Below, piece after piece: positions 33,747 to 44,789 of a DNA stretch of 64,000 nucleotides (position 1 is its first letter; the number at the start of each line of letters is the position of its first letter). The translations under genes and the position numbers were made by a program. The notes beneath the pieces are model-generated. The model was not told the DNA's origin. It was given only the letters and a program-made list of their open reading frames with translations, and ran no database searches. This stretch comes from Micromonospora sediminimaris (GTDB lineage Bacteria; Actinomycetota; Actinomycetes; Mycobacteriales; Micromonosporaceae): positions 124,001-188,000 of the forward strand of contig FOLJ01000013.1 of NCBI GenBank assembly GCA_900112325.1, in the 5' to 3' direction.

Positions 33747-34643
33747 TCAGAACCCGAGCTTGCGCAACTGCTTGGGGTCGCGCTGCCAGTCTTTGGCCAC
33801 CCGTACGTGCAGATCGAGGTAGACCTTCGTGCCCAGCAGCTCCTCGATCTGCCGCCGCGCGGCGGTGCCGACGCCCTTGAGCCGAGCGCCCCGATGCCCG
33901 ATGACGATCGCCTTCTGGCTGGGCCGCTCCACATACACGTCGGCATAGATCTTCGTCAGCCGGCCCTCCGGAATCATCTCCTCCACCACCACGGCGATGG
34001 AGTGCGGCAACTCGTCCCGCACACCCTCCAGCGCAGCCTCCCGGATCAGCTCCGCCACCAGCACCTGCTCCGGGTCGTCGGTGAGCATGTCGTCCGGGTA
34101 CAGCTGCGGGGACTCGGGGAGATAGCGCGTCATCACCTCGACCAGGGTGTCCACCTGGTGCCCGGAAACCGCGCTGACCGGCACCACCTCCGCGAAATCC
34201 CCCAGCTCACTGACGGCGAGCAACTGCTCGGCCAGCCGCTTGCGATCGACCAGGTCGGTCTTGGTGACCACCGCCAGCACGGTCGCCTTCAGCTCGGCCA
34301 ACTCCCCGGTGATGAACCGGTCGCCACGGCCGATCGGCTCGTCGGCCGGGATGCAGAGACCGATCACGTCGACCTCGCTCCAGGTCTGCCGCACCAGATC
34401 GTTGAGCCGCTCGCCCAACAGGGTGCGGGGACGATGCAGTCCCGGAGTGTCGACCAGCACGAGCTGCGACTCCGGCCGGTGCAGCACCGCCCGGATGACG
34501 TGCCGGGTGGTCTGCGGCTTGTTCGACGTGATCGCGATCTTCTGCCCGACGATGGCATTGGTCAACGTGGACTTGCCGGCGTTCGGCCGCCCGACGAAAC
34601 ACGCGAAACCCGCCCGGTAGGCGCGCCCGCTGCGTTCGTTCAT
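33747..34643 (-). CDS. era: GTPase Era
   Basis: A 298-residue GTPase that helps mature the 30S subunit at the 16S rRNA 3' end. G1 GRPNAGKST, G2 QTTRH, G3 DTPGLH, G4 TKTD, and the KH domain AIVIGHRGARLKGVGTAAR are all intact. The start overlaps the stop of the preceding gene (ATGA). Ends in LRKLGF, as usual for the family. Confidence 0.97.
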   Translation of the reverse strand: MNERSGRAYRAGFACFVGRPNAGKSTLTNAIVGQKIAITSNKPQTTRHVIRAVLHRPESQLVLVDTPGLHRPRTLLGERLNDLVRQTWSEVDVIGLCIPADEPIGRGDRFITGELAELKATVLAVVTKTDLVDRKRLAEQLLAVSELGDFAEVVPVSAVSGHQVDTLVEVMTRYLPESPQLYPDDMLTDDPEQVLVAELIREAALEGVRDELPHSIAVVVEEMIPEGRLTKIYADVYVERPSQKAIVIGHRGARLKGVGTAARRQIEELLGTKVYLDLHVRVAKDWQRDPKQLRKLGF

Positions 34644-35017
34644 TCGGTCACCGTGCCGAGCACCGTGCCATCCGGCCCGGCCACGTGCACCGGCGCGTCG
34701 ACAGCCAGGTCGCGCACGGCCGCGTAGCCGGCACCGTCCAGCGTGGACGCCTCGGTCACCACCACCGCAGCCTCCAACCGGGTGGCACCCGCCGCAGCCG
34801 CCGAGGCGACCGCCAGTTGCAGCGCGGTGATGGTCAGCGAGGGCAGCGACACGCTGGCCGCCGCGTACGTCCGACCATCCTGATCCCGGACCGCGGCACC
34901 CTCCACGGCACCCACCCGGCCTCGGGCACCACGGGCGAGGATGACCAGCTTGCCGTCCTCGGCGCTCAATTCGGAGCCGGTGGACCGGACGGCCGGTACG
35001 GCGGGTGACTCAGGCAT
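34640..35017 (-). CDS. Cytidine-deaminase-like protein lacking zinc ligands
   Basis: A 125-residue protein between era and the CorC-like gene. GRVGAVEGAAVRDQDGRTYAAASVSLPSLTITALQLAVASAAAAG follows the strand-helix plan of cytidine deaminase, but the usual Cys-Ala-Glu on the first active helix and the Pro-Cys-x-x-Cys on the second are absent. It is the positional counterpart of the similar gene next to era in mycobacteria. A non-catalytic role is inferred. It overlaps both neighbours by 4-8 bases. Confidence 0.7.
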   Translation of the reverse strand: MPESPAVPAVRSTGSELSAEDGKLVILARGARGRVGAVEGAAVRDQDGRTYAAASVSLPSLTITALQLAVASAAAAGATRLEAAVVVTEASTLDGAGYAAVRDLAVDAPVHVAGPDGTVLGTVTE

Positions 35018-36392
35018 CGGCGGGCTGCCTCTCCTCGGATTGGTCGGTGTCGGAACGGGACGCGGTCGGCGGAGCGCCCGGAGCGTCCTTCATGTCGGTC
35101 GGCTCCACCCGGCGCACCAGCACCGTGTCGATCCGGTTGCGTCGACCGGTGGTGCCCTCGGCGACCAGCCGCAGGCCAGCCACCTCGACCCGCGCGCCCG
35201 GAATCGGCACCCGACCCAGGGCCTGGGCGAGCAGACCCCCAACGGTCTCCACCTCGTCGTGCGGCAGCTCGGTGTCGAACAGCTCGCCGAGATCCTCGAC
35301 CGGCAGCCGGGCGGTGACCCGCACCGCACCGTCGGGCAACTGCTCGACCGGGGGGCGCTCGACGTCGTACTCGTCGGTGATCTCTCCGACGATCTCCTCG
35401 AGAATGTCCTCGATGGTGACCAGACCGCCGGTGCCACCGTACTCGTCCACCACGATGACCAGGTGGTTGCGGGCGGCCTGCATCTCCGACAGCAGATCGT
35501 CCACGGGCTTGGACTCGGGCACGAAGGTCGCCGGCCGCATCAGCTCGGCCACCGGTAGCTGACGGTCCTCGACGGCCCCGCCCTGGATACGCCGGATCAG
35601 GTCCTTGAGATAGAGAATGCCGAGCACGTCGTCGACGCTCTCACCGATCACCGGGATCCTGGAGAAACCGGAGCGCAGGAACAGCGCGAGCGCCTGGGAG
35701 AGGTTCTTGCCCGACTCGATCCACACCATCTCGGTACGCGGCACCATCACCTCGCGGGCGATGGTGTCACCGAGGGCGAAGACCGAATGGATCATCTGCC
35801 GCTCGCCGTGCTCCACCACGCCCCGTTGCTCGGCGAGGTCGACCAGCTCACGCAGCTCGACCTGAGTGGCGAACGGCCCTTCCCGGAACCCACGGCCCGG
35901 GGTGACCGCGTTACCGATCAGGATCAGCAGGGAGGCCAGCGGGTTGAGCACCCGACCCAGCCAGCGCACCAGCGGCGCGGCCGAACGGCCCACCGCGTAC
36001 GCGTGTTGCCGGCCGAGGGTGCGCGGGCCCACGCCGACCACGACGAAACTGACAACGGTCATCGCCCCCGCGGTGACCAGCGCCGCCCGCCAGCCCGCGC
36101 CGAAGGTGTCCACCGCCACCAGCGCCACCAGTGTGGTGGCGGTCAGCTCGGCGAGCAGCCGGAGCAACAACAGGAGGTTGAGGTGCCGGACCACGTCACC
36201 GGCGACCGTCTGGAGGGTACGGGCACCTCGGATCCCCTCGCGGGCCAGCTCGGCCGCGCGGGCCGGAGAGACCGCGGCAAGGGCCGCCTCGGTCATCGCG
36301 ATCAGGCCGGCAAGTACCACCAGCCCGGCAGCGAAAACGAGTAGTTGCAGGTCGGGTAGGCCGGTGGCGGCCGCGGCCAGCGGAGTGTCCAT
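35010..36392 (-). CDS. CNNM/CorC-like membrane protein with CBS pair
   Basis: A 460-residue protein. The DUF21/CNNM transmembrane domain (three to four helices, residues 1-150), a CBS pair (about 195-320; MVPRTEMVWIESG, SRIPVIGESVDDVLGILYLKDL, VDEYGGTGGLVTIEDILEEI) and a C-terminal CorC_HlyC domain (RLPVEDLGELF). The family is linked to magnesium/cobalt efflux or homeostasis. ATG at 36392 sharing one base with the ybeY stop; a GTG three bases earlier is possible. Confidence 0.92.
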   Translation of the reverse strand: MDTPLAAAATGLPDLQLLVFAAGLVVLAGLIAMTEAALAAVSPARAAELAREGIRGARTLQTVAGDVVRHLNLLLLLRLLAELTATTLVALVAVDTFGAGWRAALVTAGAMTVVSFVVVGVGPRTLGRQHAYAVGRSAAPLVRWLGRVLNPLASLLILIGNAVTPGRGFREGPFATQVELRELVDLAEQRGVVEHGERQMIHSVFALGDTIAREVMVPRTEMVWIESGKNLSQALALFLRSGFSRIPVIGESVDDVLGILYLKDLIRRIQGGAVEDRQLPVAELMRPATFVPESKPVDDLLSEMQAARNHLVIVVDEYGGTGGLVTIEDILEEIVGEITDEYDVERPPVEQLPDGAVRVTARLPVEDLGELFDTELPHDEVETVGGLLAQALGRVPIPGARVEVAGLRLVAEGTTGRRNRIDTVLVRRVEPTDMKDAPGAPPTASRSDTDQSEERQPADA

Positions 36393-36865
36393 CACCGGGA
36401 GCGGGCCGACCGCCAGCTCGCCAGCAACCGGGCCTGGAGCCCGAACATCTCCCGCTCCTCCTCCGGCTCCGCGTGGTCGTAACCGAGCAGGTGCAGGACA
36501 CCGTGCACGGTGAGCAGGTGCAACTCGTCGGCGGTGCTGTGCCCGGCGGTGGCCGCCTGCTTCGCCGCCACCTCCGGGCAGAGCACGATGTCGCCGAGCA
36601 GTGCGGGCTCACCACCGGCGGCGGCGGTCTCACCCGGCCCATGGTCGACGCTGCCCTCGTCCATGGGGAAGGCCAGCACGTCGGTCGGGCCGTCGCCGCC
36701 CATCCACCGATGGTTCAGCTCGGTCATGTAGTCGACGTCCACCAACAACACGGAAAGCTCGGCGAGCGGATTGACTCCCATCTCGTCGAGCGCGTGCCGG
36801 GCGACGGCGAGCACGGCGTCGGTGTCGACCTCGGCACCGGACTCGTTGGCGATCTCGATGGACAA
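36392..36865 (-). CDS. ybeY: Endoribonuclease YbeY, rRNA maturation
   Basis: A 157-residue zinc metalloprotein acting in 16S rRNA processing and ribosome quality control. [16 protein letters not shown] gives the three-His zinc motif H-G-x-L-H-L-x-G-Y-D-H; [12 protein letters not shown] and [11 protein letters not shown] are the other conserved blocks. It starts with TTG at 36865 after gaggga. It sits directly after phoH, as in most bacteria. Confidence 0.95.
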   Translation of the reverse strand: MSIEIANESGAEVDTDAVLAVARHALDEMGVNPLAELSVLLVDVDYMTELNHRWMGGDGPTDVLAFPMDEGSVDHGPGETAAAGGEPALLGDIVLCPEVAAKQAATAGHSTADELHLLTVHGVLHLLGYDHAEPEEEREMFGLQARLLASWRSARSR

Positions 36866-36880
36866 CTGTCTTCCCTCGGT

Positions 36881-39004
<2,124 letters not shown>

Positions 39005-39187
39005 AGGTCGGGCCCGAGGGCCCTGCGCCACCTGCTCTCGATCTCGGTGCCGGGCCCGTGGCACGGCGTGCGGACGTTACCCCCATCGTATCGGTTCAAC
39101 GGCGGGGACACGCTGCCCATTTCCGCCGCTGTGACGCTCCGGCACGACCGGACATAGCAGGGCATTCCACCCCGATGAACCGCCCGG

Positions 39188-40576
39188 TCAGACGCGGAAG
39201 TCGAAACCGTCGAAGGTCTCCTGGCGGCGGGTGAACCGGTAGGTCGCCCAGTGCATCCGGACCACCACGCCGGCGGAGTCCCGGGTCAGCCGGAGCAACT
39301 CGCCGTTCTCCCGGCCGGAGACGGTACGGAACACGTCCGGCTGATCCGGCACCGGAGCGAACACCGCCGGCGGCTTCCCCGGCGGGTCACCGGCGCCACG
39401 GGCCCGCAGGGCCCCCTCGTGCCACGAGAAGACGTACTCGAAGCCCTCGCCCCACCAGCGGCCGAGCAGTCCGCGCACGTCCGGCGGCGCCGGCTCACCG
39501 GGACGCCACGGGTCGATGTCGGCCGGATCGTGCTCGACCGCGGCGGCGAGCAGTCGGTGCGGCAACTCCAGCAGCTCGACGGCGGTGCCGGAGGAGCCCA
39601 GCACGGCGGCGCCGAACGCCCCCGGAGTGCCCTCGCCGCCCCGGCGGCCGTACGCCCCGGCGAGGAAGCCCGGCATCGCCCCGTCATGCCCGACATGCAC
39701 CACCCGCTCCCCCTGGGGTACCAGGATCAGACCGAGACCGAAGCCGCCGGCCCAGACCGCCTCGTCGGTGACCGTCACCGGCCAGCGCATCTCGTCCAGG
39801 GTGGCCGGGGCGAGCACCCGACCCGCCGCGTCCAACGCCGCCGGGTCGGCCAGGAAGGCGGCCCACCGGGCCAGGTCGGTCGCCGTGCTCCACAGCTGCG
39901 CGGCGGGGCTCACCGCGCCGAAGTCGGTGGGCGGCTCCGGATGCGCCTCGTCGGAGTACGCGTCGACCAGGAACCCGGTCGCGGCGCGCGGGCCCGGGGT
40001 GGTTGTGGTGGCGGTCAGCCCGAGCGGGGTCAGCACCCTCTCGGTCAGCACCTCCGCCCAGGTGCCGCCGCGTACCTGCCCGACCAGGTGGCCGAGCAGC
40101 GCCATGCCGAGATTCGAGTAGTGGTAGCGGCGGCCGGTCGGCAGCACCCGCTCGGCCCGGTCCAGCTCGGTGATCAGCTGGTCGGTGTCCGGTGCGCGCA
40201 GGGTGTCCCAGACGTCGCCGTACGGTTCGCGTTGCAGGCCGGCGGTGTGCGACAGCAGCCGGCGCACGGTCAGCTCACCGTGCGCCGGCAGGTCGAGGTG
40301 CCGCCGCAGCGGGTCGTCGAGGTCGAGCAGCCCGTCGTCGCGGCACTGCATGACCAGCACGGCGGTGAACGTCTTGGTCACCGAGCCGATCCGGAACCGG
40401 GTCTGCTCGTCCAGGGCCGTGTCGTTTCCGGTGCCGCCGGCGGTGCACGTCCACAGCGGCCGGTCGGCGCGGTGCACCGCCGCCGAGACCGCCGGCACCC
40501 GGGCCTGCGCCTGGACCTGGCGCACCAGCCGGTCCAGGCGACCGGCGGCGGAGGTGCGGCCGGCGGCGGAGGTCAT
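39188..40576 (-). CDS. Serine hydrolase of the beta-lactamase (class C) family
   Basis: A 462-residue cytoplasmic-looking protein. IGSVTKTFTAVLV gives the Ser-x-x-Lys active site; YHYSNLGMALLGHLV gives Tyr-x-Asn; HVGHDGAMPGF matches the third (His-x-Gly) box. Esterases, peptidases and PBP-like enzymes share this fold. The C-terminal 100 residues form an extra beta domain (GRWWGEGFEYVFSW). No signal peptide, so true beta-lactamase activity is unlikely. Coupled to the HIT gene through ATGA. Confidence 0.88.
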   Translation of the reverse strand: MTSAAGRTSAAGRLDRLVRQVQAQARVPAVSAAVHRADRPLWTCTAGGTGNDTALDEQTRFRIGSVTKTFTAVLVMQCRDDGLLDLDDPLRRHLDLPAHGELTVRRLLSHTAGLQREPYGDVWDTLRAPDTDQLITELDRAERVLPTGRRYHYSNLGMALLGHLVGQVRGGTWAEVLTERVLTPLGLTATTTTPGPRAATGFLVDAYSDEAHPEPPTDFGAVSPAAQLWSTATDLARWAAFLADPAALDAAGRVLAPATLDEMRWPVTVTDEAVWAGGFGLGLILVPQGERVVHVGHDGAMPGFLAGAYGRRGGEGTPGAFGAAVLGSSGTAVELLELPHRLLAAAVEHDPADIDPWRPGEPAPPDVRGLLGRWWGEGFEYVFSWHEGALRARGAGDPPGKPPAVFAPVPDQPDVFRTVSGRENGELLRLTRDSAGVVVRMHWATYRFTRRQETFDGFDFRV

Positions 40577-40932
40577 CCGAGACTCCGGGCCAGCATCGGG
40601 CCGAGCGGGGCGCCGCCGAGCACGTGGGCGTGCACGTGGAAGACCTCCTGGCCGCCGTACGCCCCGGTGTTGAACATCAGCCGGAACCCGTCGCCGAGCA
40701 GGCCCTGGTCCTCGGCCACCGCGGCGGCGGTGGCCAGCACCTCGCCGGCCAGCGCCGGGTCACCCTGGCCGAGCGTGGCCACGTCGGCGTAGTGCTCCTT
40801 CGGTACGACCAGCACGTGTACCGGCGCCTTCGGGTCGATGTCGCGGAAGGCGAGCGTGGTGGGCGTCTCGCGGACCACGGTGGCCGGAATCTCTCCGGCG
40901 ACGATGCGGCAGAACAGACAGTCGCTTCCCAT
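40573..40932 (-). CDS. HIT-family nucleotide-binding protein (HinT-like)
   Basis: A 119-residue phosphoramidase-type protein. CLFCRIVAGEIPATVV at the start, FRDIDPKAPVHVLVVPK, and the histidine triad HVHAHVLGG at the end. HinT enzymes hydrolyse nucleoside phosphoramidates such as aminoacyl-AMP. The ATG at 40932 lacks a good Shine-Dalgarno. It forms an operon with rsmE upstream and the serine hydrolase downstream. Confidence 0.93.
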   Translation of the reverse strand: MGSDCLFCRIVAGEIPATVVRETPTTLAFRDIDPKAPVHVLVVPKEHYADVATLGQGDPALAGEVLATAAAVAEDQGLLGDGFRLMFNTGAYGGQEVFHVHAHVLGGAPLGPMLARSLG

Positions 40933-40977
40933 CCGGGCAGTCTAAGGAAGGGTTCCGCGGCGACGTCCGCGCGACGC

Positions 40978-41712
40978 TCACCAGCGCAGCAGGCGGGTGG
41001 CGAGGACCGCCAGGGCGGCCACGCCCGCGGTGGAGGTGCGCAGCACCGAGCTGCCGAGCCGTACCGGTCGGGCGCCGGCTTCCTGGAAGGCCGACAGCTC
41101 GTCCGGGGTGATGCCGCCCTCCGGCCCCACCACCAGCACGATTTCGCCGTGTTCGGGCAGCTCGACTGTGGTCAGCCGGTCGGTCGCCTCCTCGTGCAGC
41201 ACGTACCCGGCCGCCGCCCCGGCGATCCGGCGCGTCACCGATGCGGTGCTTTCGTCAGGCGCTCCCGCCACCACCGGCAGCCACGCCCGCCGGGCCTGCT
41301 TCGTCGCTTCCCGGGCGGTGGCGACCCACCGGCTGCGGGCCCGTACGCCCCGGTCGCCGCGCCACTGCACCACCGAGCGCCCCGCCGCCCAGGGGACCAG
41401 CTCGTCCACGCCCGCCTCGGTCATCGCCTGCACGGCCAGCTCGCCCCGGTCGCCCTTGGCGATGCCCTGGACCACCACCAGCCGCGGGTTCGCCGCGTCG
41501 ACGTACCCCCGGTCGGTCACGTCGAGATCGAGGGTGCCCCGGCCGACGGCGGTGACCACGGCGGTGGCGGTGCCGCCCCGCCCGTCGGCGAGCAGCACCT
41601 GCTCGCCGACGCGCAGCCGTTGCACGGTGGCGGCGTGGTGGCCCTCGGGCCCGTCCAGCACCATCGAGACGGCGGTCGGCAGCGACTCGACGAGGAACAG
41701 CGGGGCGGACAC
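40978..41712 (-). CDS. rsmE: 16S rRNA m3U1498 methyltransferase
   Basis: A 244-residue SPOUT-fold enzyme using S-adenosylmethionine. An N-terminal PUA-like domain (FLVESLPTAVSMVLDGPEGHHAATVQRLRVG) precedes the knotted domain with LVVGPEGGITPDELSAF and RLGSSVLRTSTAGVAAL. The GTG at 41712 is chosen because sequence before it belongs to the dnaJ end (stop at 41714). The position after dnaJ matches mycobacteria. Confidence 0.94.
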   Translation of the reverse strand: MSAPLFLVESLPTAVSMVLDGPEGHHAATVQRLRVGEQVLLADGRGGTATAVVTAVGRGTLDLDVTDRGYVDAANPRLVVVQGIAKGDRGELAVQAMTEAGVDELVPWAAGRSVVQWRGDRGVRARSRWVATAREATKQARRAWLPVVAGAPDESTASVTRRIAGAAAGYVLHEEATDRLTTVELPEHGEIVLVVGPEGGITPDELSAFQEAGARPVRLGSSVLRTSTAGVAALAVLATRLLRW

Positions 41713-41713
41713 G

Positions 41714-42859
41714 TCAGGCGTGGCCGTTGAAGGCGTCGCGCATGCGGGAGAAGAAGCCACCCTGCTTGGTCAGCTCGGCGACCTCCTCGCCGCGGGTCTT
41801 GGCGAAGTCGCGCAGCATCCGTTCCTGGTCGGCGTCGAGCTTGGTCGGGGTGCGCACGTCGAGGTGGACGTAGAGGTCACCCCGCCCGGCGCCGCGCAGG
41901 TGCGGTACGCCTCGGGCCCGCAGCCGCAGGGTGCTGCCCGGCTGGGTACCCGGCTTGACGTCGACCGGTTCTTCGCTGTCGAGCGCCTTGATGGTCAGCC
42001 GGGTGCCGAGTGCGGCGGCGGTCATCGGCACGGTGACCCGGCAGTGCAGGTCGTCGCCCTTGCGGGAGAAGACGTCGTGTGGCCGTTCGTGGATCTCCAC
42101 GTAGAGGTCCCCGGCGGTGCCGCCGCCCGGGCCGACCTCGCCCTGCTGGGCGAGGCGGATCCGCATGCCGTCCTCCACCCCGGCGGGGATCTTGACGGTC
42201 AGCGATCGGCGGGTGCGTACCCGGCCGTCGCCGGCGCAGGTCGGGCAGGGGCTCGGGATGGTGGTGCCGTAGCCCTGGCAGACCGTGCACGGCCGAGCGG
42301 AGACCACCTGCCCGAGGAAGGTGCGCTGCACCGACTGCACCTCGCCCCGGCCACCGCACGCCTCGCAGGTGGCCAGGTGGGTGCCGGCGGCGGTGCCGGC
42401 ACCGGAGCAGGTGGTGCAGAGTACGGCGGTGTCGACGGTGATCGGCGCCTCGACGCCGAAGGCGGTCTCCTGGAGGTCCAGCTCCAGTCGCAGGATCGCG
42501 TCGGCGCCGGGGCGGGTACGCGGACGGGGGCCCCGCCCGGCGCCCGTTGCGCCGCCGAAGAACGCGTCCATGATGTCCTGGAAGCCGACGAAGGGGCCGG
42601 CCCCGCCGGGACCACCCGGACCGCCGGGCCCGCCTCCGCCGGGTGCCAGCGGGTCCCCGCCCAGGTCGACGATCTGCCGTTTCCGATCGTCCGAGAGGAC
42701 CTCGTACGCGGCGTTGATGTCCTTGAACTTCTCCTGTGCCTCCGGATCCGGATTCACGTCCGGATGGAATTGGCGCGCCAGCTTGCGGTAGGCGCGCTTG
42801 ATCTCGTCATCGGAGGCACCCTTGCTCACGCCGAGAATGCCGTAGTAGTCCCTGGCCAC
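41714..42859 (-). CDS. dnaJ: Chaperone DnaJ (second actinobacterial type)
   Basis: A 381-residue co-chaperone of DnaK. J domain with HPD in [11 protein letters not shown] (about residue 33), Gly-rich segment ([13 protein letters not shown]), four CxxCxGxG-like zinc modules ([32 protein letters not shown]), and the C-terminal substrate domain. It lies behind hrcA, as DnaJ2 does in actinobacteria, and should share the CIRCE control. GTG at 42859. Confidence 0.96.
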   Translation of the reverse strand: MARDYYGILGVSKGASDDEIKRAYRKLARQFHPDVNPDPEAQEKFKDINAAYEVLSDDRKRQIVDLGGDPLAPGGGGPGGPGGPGGAGPFVGFQDIMDAFFGGATGAGRGPRPRTRPGADAILRLELDLQETAFGVEAPITVDTAVLCTTCSGAGTAAGTHLATCEACGGRGEVQSVQRTFLGQVVSARPCTVCQGYGTTIPSPCPTCAGDGRVRTRRSLTVKIPAGVEDGMRIRLAQQGEVGPGGGTAGDLYVEIHERPHDVFSRKGDDLHCRVTVPMTAAALGTRLTIKALDSEEPVDVKPGTQPGSTLRLRARGVPHLRGAGRGDLYVHLDVRTPTKLDADQERMLRDFAKTRGEEVAELTKQGGFFSRMRDAFNGHA

Positions 42860-42932
42860 TGCGTTCCGTGTCCTCGTGTTCGTCTCGAGTTACGCCGTTC
42901 GGCGGCGGCAGCCTGCCGTCGGCCCTGACTTG

Positions 42933-43955
42933 TCAGTTCTGGGCCAGCAGCTCGCCCACGTAGCGTGCCACGGCCCTCACCGTGGCGATGGTTCCGGGGT
43001 AGTCCATCCGGGTCGGTCCCAGCACGCCCATCCCCCCGACGATGGTCGCGCCCGGGCCGTACCCGGTGCTGACCACGGAGGCCGCCCGTAGGTTGTCGAT
43101 CTCGTTCTCGTCGCCGATGCGCACCCGCAGGGTGCTCGGTTCCACCTCGCCGATGAGCTTGAGCAGCACGACCTCCTCCTCAAGAGCTTCGAGGATCGGA
43201 CGCAACGAGCCCTGGAAGTCGAGCAGACCGCCCCGGGCGAGGTTGGCGGTGCCGGCCAGGGCGAGCCGCTCCTCGTGCCGTTCGACGAGCGTCTCCAACA
43301 GCACCGTGGACAGGGTGGTCATCGCCGGGCGCAGGTGCGGCACGGAGTCGTCGATGAGAGCCTGCACCAGCGGCGGGGTCTCCGACAGGCGGACACCTAC
43401 GAGCTTCTCGTTGACCAGCCGGCGCAGGTCCAGCACGTCGTCGGCGAGGACCGGTGCGGGCAGCTCGACCAGCCGTTGCTCGACCCGACCGGTGTCGGCG
43501 ATCATCACCAGCATCAGCCGGGTGGTGGAGATCGGCACCAGTTCCAGGTGACGCACCCGGGACCGGGCCAGGCTCGGGTACTGCACGACGGCGACCTGCC
43601 GGGTCAGCTGTGCCAGCAGCCGCACCGTGCGGTGCACCACATCGTCGAGATCGACGGCGCCGGCCAGGAAGCGCTCGATCGCTCGGCGCTCGGCCGGGCT
43701 GAGCGGCTTGACCCGGCTCAACCGGTCCACGAAGAGTCGGTAGCCACGGTCGGTGGGCACCCGCCCCGCGCTGGTGTGCGGCTGACGGATGTAGCCCTCT
43801 TCCTCCAGCACGGCCATGTCGTTCCGGACGGTGGCCGGCGAGACACCGAGTTGGTGCCGCTCGACCAGCGACTTGCTGCCGACCGGCTCCTGGGTGGCGA
43901 CGTAGTCCTCGACGATCGCCCGGAGCACGGCGAGCTTCCGGTCGTCCAGACCCAT
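42933..43955 (-). CDS. hrcA: Heat-inducible transcription repressor HrcA
   Basis: A 340-residue repressor of class I heat-shock genes. [28 protein letters not shown] and the winged helix [21 protein letters not shown], then [14 protein letters not shown] and a GAF-like body ending YVGELLAQN. The ATG at 43955 follows a strong aggagg; an upstream in-frame start (43994) lacks one. The CIRCE element 58 bases upstream implies autoregulation. Confidence 0.96.
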   Translation of the reverse strand: MGLDDRKLAVLRAIVEDYVATQEPVGSKSLVERHQLGVSPATVRNDMAVLEEEGYIRQPHTSAGRVPTDRGYRLFVDRLSRVKPLSPAERRAIERFLAGAVDLDDVVHRTVRLLAQLTRQVAVVQYPSLARSRVRHLELVPISTTRLMLVMIADTGRVEQRLVELPAPVLADDVLDLRRLVNEKLVGVRLSETPPLVQALIDDSVPHLRPAMTTLSTVLLETLVERHEERLALAGTANLARGGLLDFQGSLRPILEALEEEVVLLKLIGEVEPSTLRVRIGDENEIDNLRAASVVSTGYGPGATIVGGMGVLGPTRMDYPGTIATVRAVARYVGELLAQN

Positions 43956-44012
43956 CCTTGCCACCTCCTGTCGCAGGTCAGCCCGCAGCGTCACGGCCGC
44001 CAGAGGAACACT

Positions 44013-44039
44013 CTGGCACTCGACTGTAGCGAGTGCCAG
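44013..44039. promoter_or_regulatory. CIRCE operator
   Basis: CTGGCACTC-N9-GAGTGCCAG (44013-44021, 44031-44039) is a perfect inverted repeat with the standard 9-base spacer. It deviates from TTAGCACTC only at the outer bases. It is the binding site of HrcA, lying between hrcA and the divergent DUF4870 gene, so it might touch both. Confidence 0.92.
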
Positions 44040-44165
44040 TCTACGTCGGCGTCCCCCTCGACGCGATGATCAAGTCGGCCCGCTCGTCATCGAACCGATC
44101 GGCGGGTTGACACTCGCCGGTGTCGCTCTGGTGCGCCGTTGCCGCTGGCACCTACCGTGACCTCC

Positions 44166-44762
44166 ATGACTGAACCACCTCGTCCCCCGGACTCCGGCGA
44201 CGAACCCACGACACCACTGTCCGGTTCGCCAGGCCAGGGCGGTTATCCCCCGCCCGGCGGCTATCCACCTCCCACCGGCGACCAGCCGCCGCCGGCCGGC
44301 TACCCGCCGCCCGGGGGCTACCCGCCGCCCGGCGGTTACCCTCCCCCACCCGGAGCCCCCGGTGTCGGCTACCCGACCGGCGGTTACGGCGCTCCCGGCG
44401 GTGGCTACGCCAACAACGAGGACAAGACCTGGTCCCTGATCGCCCACTTCGGCGGCCCGCTCGGCGTGGTCGTCGGTGGCGGGCTCTTCGGCTGGGTGGC
44501 GCCGCTGATCGCGATGATGACCCGCGGGCAGCAGTCCCCGATCGCCCGGGCCCACTCGGTGGCCGCGCTGAACTTTCAGCTCACCTGGGCCATCGTCGGT
44601 GTGCTGAGCTGGGTGCTCACCATGATCACCTGCGGCATCCTGTTCTTCGCGCCGATCATCGCCGGGATCGTGCCGGTGATCTTCGGCATCATCGGCGGGG
44701 TCAAGGCCAACGACGGGGTGCTCTACCAGTACCCGATGAGCTACTCGTTCGTGAAGCGCTGA
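44166..44762 (+). CDS. DUF4870 membrane protein with GYPPP repeats
   Basis: A 198-residue protein. The first 80 residues are Pro/Gly/Tyr repeats (GGYPPPGGYPPP), an intrinsically disordered cytoplasmic tail. The DUF4870 domain follows: DKTWSLIAHFGGPLGVVVGG, QSPIARAHSVAALNFQLTWAI and a last helix pair ending GGVKANDG. Function unknown; Tyr/Pro repeats may form condensates or protein contacts. ATG at 44166 lies in the region facing hrcA. Confidence 0.88.
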   Translation: MTEPPRPPDSGDEPTTPLSGSPGQGGYPPPGGYPPPTGDQPPPAGYPPPGGYPPPGGYPPPPGAPGVGYPTGGYGAPGGGYANNEDKTWSLIAHFGGPLGVVVGGGLFGWVAPLIAMMTRGQQSPIARAHSVAALNFQLTWAIVGVLSWVLTMITCGILFFAPIIAGIVPVIFGIIGGVKANDGVLYQYPMSYSFVKR

Positions 44763-44789
44763 CCGCGCGGGCCGACCGGATGACGGGGG

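Noticed and set aside
44220-44345. Short repeats that could be read as a CRISPR-like array
   Set aside because: They are in-frame GYPPP codons of a protein; units of 12-15 bases, no spacers.
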